NCBI GenBank assembly: GCA_017468215.1
Contig: JAFUJG010000142.1
Location: 1 to 8,629, forward strand
Direction: 5' to 3'
Source of the DNA: Clostridia bacterium
GTDB taxonomy: Bacteria > Bacillota > Clostridia > UMGS1883
DNA: 8,629 nt
The notes under the pieces are model-generated. The model saw only the letters and a program-made list of their open reading frames with translations. It searched no databases and was not told where the DNA came from. The position numbers and the translations under genes are program-made. This document shows, piece by piece, positions 5,061 to 8,629 of the stretch. How positions within the stretch are numbered: the first letter of the stretch is position 1; each line of letters opens with the position of its first letter.

Positions 5061-6923
5061 TTATTTCAATTTATACACATTAAAGGAAATGGGCGGTACA
5101 GTCAGGTTAATTTCGCAACTTCCGCCTACGGGACGTTTAAGGCTCTTGGGAGAAACCTTGTCCTTGTCTGCCATTGTGTTTACATCGGCAAAGCTTTCGC
5201 TTGTGAGGGTTATTTCTTCAATAGCTTCAACCCCTTCGGGCAGGCAGAGAACAACGTCCTTCTTTCCGCCACGGTTTGCAACCTTCATTATATATTCGCC
5301 GCTTTTTTCGCTGTAGCCTGCACTGATATACACATCGCTGTCTTCCTCACGTTCAAACAAAAGAGTATAGTCGGGCAGGTTGTTACCAAACATTGCCTGA
5401 ACATGATACGAGGGGGTGAGCATGATTTCATGATTGTTTACAAAAATCATGTCAGGGGTCCACTGAGTATAATTTTCTCTTGCGAAAAGGGGCGCATAGC
5501 TTGCCAAGGTTACAACATCGGCATTTCTCTCAAAGCCTGTCATCATTGCCGCTTCTGCAACAGCCGCCTCAAGGCTGTTAGGCTTTGGCTGATTTTCGCC
5601 TATATGGCATGCATACTCGCCTGCAAAAACCTTTACGCCGTCACGGTCGTAGCTGTCGTAGCGGTTGGCATTGTCAAACATCCACTCACTCTTTACGTAA
5701 TAATGCTCATCCACCGCATATGCAAAGTCACACTTTTTGCCACGGAGCCATTCGTAAGCCTTGTCAAACTCCTTACCCGAAGCCGAGGGTCCCGACGAGG
5801 TAATAAGCTTAATATTTGGGTAAAGTGGTGCAATCACCTTCTGAAAAGCCTCGTAACGCTCAAAGTAGTTTTCCTCCCACTGCTCATTGCCGATGCCTAA
5901 ATATACAAGGTTAAAGGGAGCTTCGTGTCCCATCTGTGCACGAATAGCCGCCCACTTGTTTGTTTTGGGGTCACCGTTTGCAAACTCGATAAGGTCTATG
6001 GCATCCTGGATATATTCGTCAATTTCGTCCATGGGAGCACATTCACCTGTTTTGTACTGGCACGCCATGCCGCAGTTAAGTACAGGCAAAGGCTGTGCAC
6101 CTATATCCTCACAAAGAAGGAAATATTCATAAAAGCCCAAGCCGTAGGATTGGAAATAGTCATGTGCGGTCACGCCAACGTTACCGTCCTGCCAGCGGTT
6201 CCAGTTAATTTTTCTTTCTTCAATTTTTCCGATAGTATCCTTCCAGCGATAACGGTTTTCCAGCACTGTACCTTCAACAATGCATCCGCCGGGGAAACGG
6301 ACAAAACCGGGCTTTATGTTCTTTAAAGCCTGTGCCATGTCTGCTCTGAGACCGTTCTTACGACCCATAAAGGTGTCACGTGGGAAAAGTGAGCACATAT
6401 CAATGTCACATTCGCCGTCTTCAGCAAAGGTAATATACAGCTTTGCATCATATACAGTTTCACTGCTTTCAAGCTCAACCTCGTAATTTTTCCAATTGCC
6501 TTCTGTTTCAAAGCGGGCACTTGCACAGCTTACTGCATCGGTTTTAATTTCAACCTTAAGCTTTGCCGCACCCTTCACATAAACAGAAAAATCGTATTTT
6601 TTGCCCTTTTCACAGAAAATACCTTCGTATGCACGGTTTACAATGCCCTCGCCCGCTTTGCCCTTTATATGAACATACTGAGGGTTGATATTATTCATGG
6701 GAGAAGCAGTCTCGCTTGTAAATTCAGCTTCGCCAACCTTGCTCCATGCAGTTAAAGGCGAAATGTCAGCATATTCCATAGTGGGGAAAAAGTCAAAGGA
6801 ACGGTTTTCCAGAAGCTCGGCATATAAGCCGCCGTCTGCACCGTAGTTAATGTCTTCAAAGAAAAGACCTATCATATCGGGATTAACGCTAACACCTTTT
6901 TTATTTGTAATTGTAATTTTCAT
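5061..6923 (-). CDS. Alpha-L-arabinofuranosidase, glycoside hydrolase family 51
   Basis: Removes terminal alpha-L-arabinofuranosyl units from arabinan or arabinoxylan fragments by a retaining mechanism. It has 620 residues and no signal peptide, so it probably acts in the cytoplasm on imported oligosaccharides. The N-terminus (N-P-D-M-I-G-L-F-F-E-D-I-N-Y-G-A-D-G-G, 14-32) opens the GH51 fold. A CBM4/9-like beta-sandwich insert follows at about 55-185, then the (beta/alpha)8 barrel with F-P-G-G-C at 210-214. The likely acid/base is E347 in G-I-G-N-E, and the likely nucleophile is E436 in F-A-G-E-Y. A beta-rich C-terminal domain spans about 500-620. This layout matches the GH51 group that includes plant ARAF enzymes. 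The ATG at 6923 is preferred over one at 6983 because of the perfect Shine-Dalgarno site and because the longer form would overlap the upstream transporter gene. That gene ends 13 bp upstream. Debranching of a related furanoside cannot be ruled out. Confidence 0.94.
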   Translation of the reverse strand: MKITITNKKGVSVNPDMIGLFFEDINYGADGGLYAELLENRSFDFFPTMEYADISPLTAWSKVGEAEFTSETASPMNNINPQYVHIKGKAGEGIVNRAYEGIFCEKGKKYDFSVYVKGAAKLKVEIKTDAVSCASARFETEGNWKNYEVELESSETVYDAKLYITFAEDGECDIDMCSLFPRDTFMGRKNGLRADMAQALKNIKPGFVRFPGGCIVEGTVLENRYRWKDTIGKIEERKINWNRWQDGNVGVTAHDYFQSYGLGFYEYFLLCEDIGAQPLPVLNCGMACQYKTGECAPMDEIDEYIQDAIDLIEFANGDPKTNKWAAIRAQMGHEAPFNLVYLGIGNEQWEENYFERYEAFQKVIAPLYPNIKLITSSGPSASGKEFDKAYEWLRGKKCDFAYAVDEHYYVKSEWMFDNANRYDSYDRDGVKVFAGEYACHIGENQPKPNSLEAAVAEAAMMTGFERNADVVTLASYAPLFARENYTQWTPDMIFVNNHEIMLTPSYHVQAMFGNNLPDYTLLFEREEDSDVYISAGYSEKSGEYIMKVANRGGKKDVVLCLPEGVEAIEEITLTSESFADVNTMADKDKVSPKSLKRPVGGSCEINLTVPPISFNVYKLK

Positions 6924-6929
6924 ATTTCT

Positions 6930-6935
6930 CCTCCT
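6930..6935 (-). promoter_or_regulatory. Perfect Shine-Dalgarno site fixing the arabinofuranosidase start
   Basis: AGGAGG on the minus strand, part of a longer AAAAGGAGGAG run, six bases before the ATG at 6923. It starts one base after the stop codon of the transporter gene (6939-6937), an arrangement typical of translationally linked operon genes. It rules out the in-frame ATG at 6983, which would encode 20 extra basic, cysteine-containing residues unlike any GH51 N-terminus. Confidence 0.9.
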
Positions 6936-6936
6936 T

Positions 6937-7830
6937 TTAATTACTGTCTTTGGTAGGCACCTGTGCCAGCAGGATTGCCGCAAACATAATTACACATCCT
7001 AAAATTTCTCTTTCGTTCATTGTATCTTTAAGGATAATCCATGCGGCAATAACGCTTACGCAGGCTTCCAGGCTCATGATAATCGATGCCACTGTAGGAT
7101 TAAGATGCTTTTGTCCTATAATCTGCAATGTGTATGCCACGCCGCTTGACAGTATGCCTGCGTATAAAATAGGAATCCATGCCTCAATGTTGAACACAAC
7201 CGTAAAGCTGTTTGTCACAAATGCTCCCAGAGTGCTTATAACTGCAGATGTAAGAAACTGTATGCATGCCAGCTTCACGCCGTCTACCTTGGGAGAATAA
7301 TAATCCACAAGCAATATTTGCACGGTAAAAATAAGAGCACATATAAAAACAAGAATATCCGCAAACTCAATTTCAAAGGCAACCGAGGCGGGTATGCAAA
7401 GTATGTAAAGACCCACCGCTGCAATAGCTGCGGCAATATAAGCTGTTATGGGGCACCTCTTTTTTATAAAAACACCTGCAATGGGTACAAGCACAATATA
7501 AAATGCAGTTATAAACCCCGCCTTGCCTGCACTTGAATCACTGAGCTGAATGCCGTACTGCTGAAAGCAGGTTGCACTGCACAGAGCTATACCGCAAAGC
7601 ACACCGCCCACCAAAAGGTTTTTGTCATTCCACCCTTTTGCGTTCACACCAAGGCTCCTGTCACGTATGAATATAAACGGAAGCAGCACAGCCGCACCGA
7701 TAAAATTACGTATTCCGTTAAAAGCAAATGGGCTCCAGTAGTCCATGCCCACGTCCTGGGCAACAAAGGCAACACCCCATATGATTGCTGTAATCAAAAG
7801 AAGCAACGAGCTTCGTATCTGTTTGTTCAT
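6937..7830 (-). CDS. DMT-superfamily transporter, EamA family
   Basis: Integral membrane transporter of the drug/metabolite transporter superfamily, substrate unknown; family members export amino acids, nucleosides or other metabolites, or import some compounds. The 297 residues hold about ten hydrophobic segments arranged as two EamA repeats (about 8-145 and 155-290). Hallmarks are A-I-I-W-G-V-A-F-V-A at 15-24, N-x-I-R-N-F-I-G-A at 38-46, and in the second repeat S-L-E-A-C-V-S-V-I-A-A-W-I-I-L-K-D at 253-269 with the following G-C-V-I-M-F-A-A-I-L-L-A. A GGAAAGAGG Shine-Dalgarno site ends eight bases before the ATG. The gene is tightly coupled to the downstream arabinofuranosidase gene, which hints at a shared role, such as handling a pentose-related metabolite, but does not prove it. 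No clear promoter is seen in the 55-bp upstream gap; a promoter may lie inside rfbF. Confidence 0.93.
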   Translation of the reverse strand: MNKQIRSSLLLLITAIIWGVAFVAQDVGMDYWSPFAFNGIRNFIGAAVLLPFIFIRDRSLGVNAKGWNDKNLLVGGVLCGIALCSATCFQQYGIQLSDSSAGKAGFITAFYIVLVPIAGVFIKKRCPITAYIAAAIAAVGLYILCIPASVAFEIEFADILVFICALIFTVQILLVDYYSPKVDGVKLACIQFLTSAVISTLGAFVTNSFTVVFNIEAWIPILYAGILSSGVAYTLQIIGQKHLNPTVASIIMSLEACVSVIAAWIILKDTMNEREILGCVIMFAAILLAQVPTKDSN

Positions 7831-7847
7831 GCTGTAAACCTCTTTCC

Positions 7848-7881
7848 AAAAGAAACAGGCGACCTTTTACCGTCGCCCTGT
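7848..7881 (-). terminator. Hairpin with U-rich tail after rfbF
   Basis: On the minus strand ACAGGGCGAC (7881-7872) pairs with GTCGCCTGT (7863-7855), nine GC-rich pairs with one bulged G and an eight-base loop. TTCTTTT (7854-7848) follows. It begins a few bases after the rfbF stop and ends where the Shine-Dalgarno region of the transporter gene starts. The interrupted T tract suggests partial termination, allowing some read-through into the transporter and arabinofuranosidase genes. Confidence 0.7.
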
Positions 7882-7885
7882 AAAA

Positions 7886-8629
7886 TTAATCGTTCCAGAC
7901 CTTCCACGGAGCTGAGTTTGTATTCCACATTACTTCCAATGCGTCATGCTCCTTTTTCGAGTCCATAGGTTTCCAGAAACCGTTATGCACATATGCCTTA
8001 AGCTCGCCTTCATCAGACAGCTTTGTCAGGGTATATTCCTCAAGCACAGTTTCGTCGTTTTCGATATAATCAAAGACCTTCGGCTCAAAAACCATATAAC
8101 CGCCGTTTATTCGTGCAGCATCATAGGCTGTTTTTTCACGGAAGGAGTAGATAGAGTTTTCGTCATCAATACCAAGTATGCCAAACCTTTGTTCCATAGT
8201 TACAGCGGAAATTGTAGCAATTTTTCCATGGCTCTTATGGAAATTTACAAGCTCGTTTATATTGATATTACAAAGTCCGTCACCGTAGGTAAGCATGAAA
8301 GGCTCGTCCCCTACATATTTTTTTATCCTTTTAACTCTGCCGCCTGTCATGGTGCTGTAGCCTGTGTCAATAATAGTTACCTTCCATGGCTCTGCGTGGC
8401 GATTGTGAACAATAACCTTGTCGTCCTGAGTAAAGTCAAAGGTTACGTCACTTGTATGTAAAAAATAGTCGGCAAACCACTCTTTTATAACATGCTGCTT
8501 GTAGCCTGCACATATGATAAAGTCGTTAAAACCATAATGGGAATATGTTTTCATAATATGCCAAAGTATGGGCATTCCGCCGATTTCAACCATAGGCTTG
8601 GGACGGAAAATACTCTCTTCGCTTATACG
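7886..8629 (-). CDS. rfbF: Glucose-1-phosphate cytidylyltransferase (partial, N-terminus outside window)
   Basis: Makes CDP-glucose from CTP and glucose-1-phosphate (EC 2.7.7.33), the entry step to CDP-3,6-dideoxyhexoses and related sugars of O-antigen or capsule. The frame runs to the window edge: 247 residues are visible, and about 12 are missing, the expected N-terminal G-G-x-G-T nucleotide loop. Visible hallmarks are R-I-S-E-E-S at the edge, R-P-K-P-M-V-E-I-G-G-M-P-I-L-W-H-I-M, the D-F-I-I-C-A-G-Y segment, H-T-S-D-V-T-F-D, the metal-binding Y-G-D-G, I-N-G-G-Y-M-V-F and the family-specific ending G-F-W-K-P-M-D and A-P-W-K-V-W. The ATG at 8593 is internal (the M of K-P-M-V). It is the last gene of its block: rfbG and rfbH, its usual partners, do not follow it, so they must lie upstream or be absent. 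Full length would be about 259 residues, normal for the family. Confidence 0.96.
   Translation of the reverse strand, partial: RISEESIFRPKPMVEIGGMPILWHIMKTYSHYGFNDFIICAGYKQHVIKEWFADYFLHTSDVTFDFTQDDKVIVHNRHAEPWKVTIIDTGYSTMTGGRVKRIKKYVGDEPFMLTYGDGLCNININELVNFHKSHGKIATISAVTMEQRFGILGIDDENSIYSFREKTAYDAARINGGYMVFEPKVFDYIENDETVLEEYTLTKLSDEGELKAYVHNGFWKPMDSKKEHDALEVMWNTNSAPWKVWND

Noticed and set aside
5049..5900. Long open frame of 283 codons on the + strand opposite the arabinofuranosidase gene
   Set aside because: It lies antisense to a clear GH51 gene and overlaps the recA promoter and the catalytic region. It has no ribosome site or recognisable protein features. Long antisense open frames arise from the codon bias of the real gene.
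6924..6983. Longer N-terminus for the arabinofuranosidase starting at 6983
   Set aside because: It would overlap the end of the transporter gene, has no ribosome site, and adds basic residues not seen in GH51 proteins. The ATG at 6923 has a perfect site.
7946..8461. Open frame of 171 codons on the + strand opposite rfbF
   Set aside because: It is fully antisense to a well-conserved enzyme gene, with no ribosome site and no family resemblance.

Overview
The window reads as chromosomal DNA of a Bacillota bacterium, most likely a clostridial (class Clostridia) gut or anaerobe-type genome. The basis is the nadK-argR-recN gene order, purine-rich Shine-Dalgarno sites, Gram-positive type regulatory sites (sigma-A promoters, a GAAC-N4-GTTC LexA box) and clostridial-looking protein sequences. 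Base composition is moderate by eye. Every stretch longer than about 150 bases is coding; I saw no tRNA, rRNA, CRISPR array, insertion sequence or phage gene.

Left half, + strand. The window opens inside the 3' end of a probably secreted, lectin-like protein (to 413), closed by a strong hairpin terminator (444-481). A sigma-A-type promoter (494-522) follows, with its -10 element inside a near-consensus ARG box (513-530). It drives a tight unit of four genes: NAD kinase (554-1393), arginine repressor ArgR (1407-1859), DNA repair ATPase RecN (1883-3523) and a small two-helix membrane protein resembling the RseC/MucC family (3537-3920). The layout suggests that ArgR controls its own operon, and with it NADP supply and a repair gene. 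A near-perfect inverted repeat (3927-3965) then acts as a shared terminator.

Right half, - strand (read right to left). It starts with glucose-1-phosphate cytidylyltransferase RfbF (cut by the window edge, 8629-7886), the first step to CDP-dideoxysugars of surface polysaccharide. A hairpin lies in the short gap, then a DMT/EamA-family transporter (7830-6937) sits 13 bp upstream of a cytoplasmic GH51 alpha-L-arabinofuranosidase (6923-5061). Last comes recA (4983-3967), which has its own consensus promoter (5055-5027) and a LexA operator (5025-5012) packed into the 77-bp gap after the arabinofuranosidase gene.

Most of the window is well-known housekeeping and carbohydrate genes, and I do not see a wholly new system. 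The points worth a second look are regulatory and contextual: the ARG box over the nadK-argR-recN promoter, the compact SOS-controlled recA promoter, recN and recA facing each other across a shared terminator, and the RseC-like membrane gene where spoIVB-spo0A often follow recN in spore formers.
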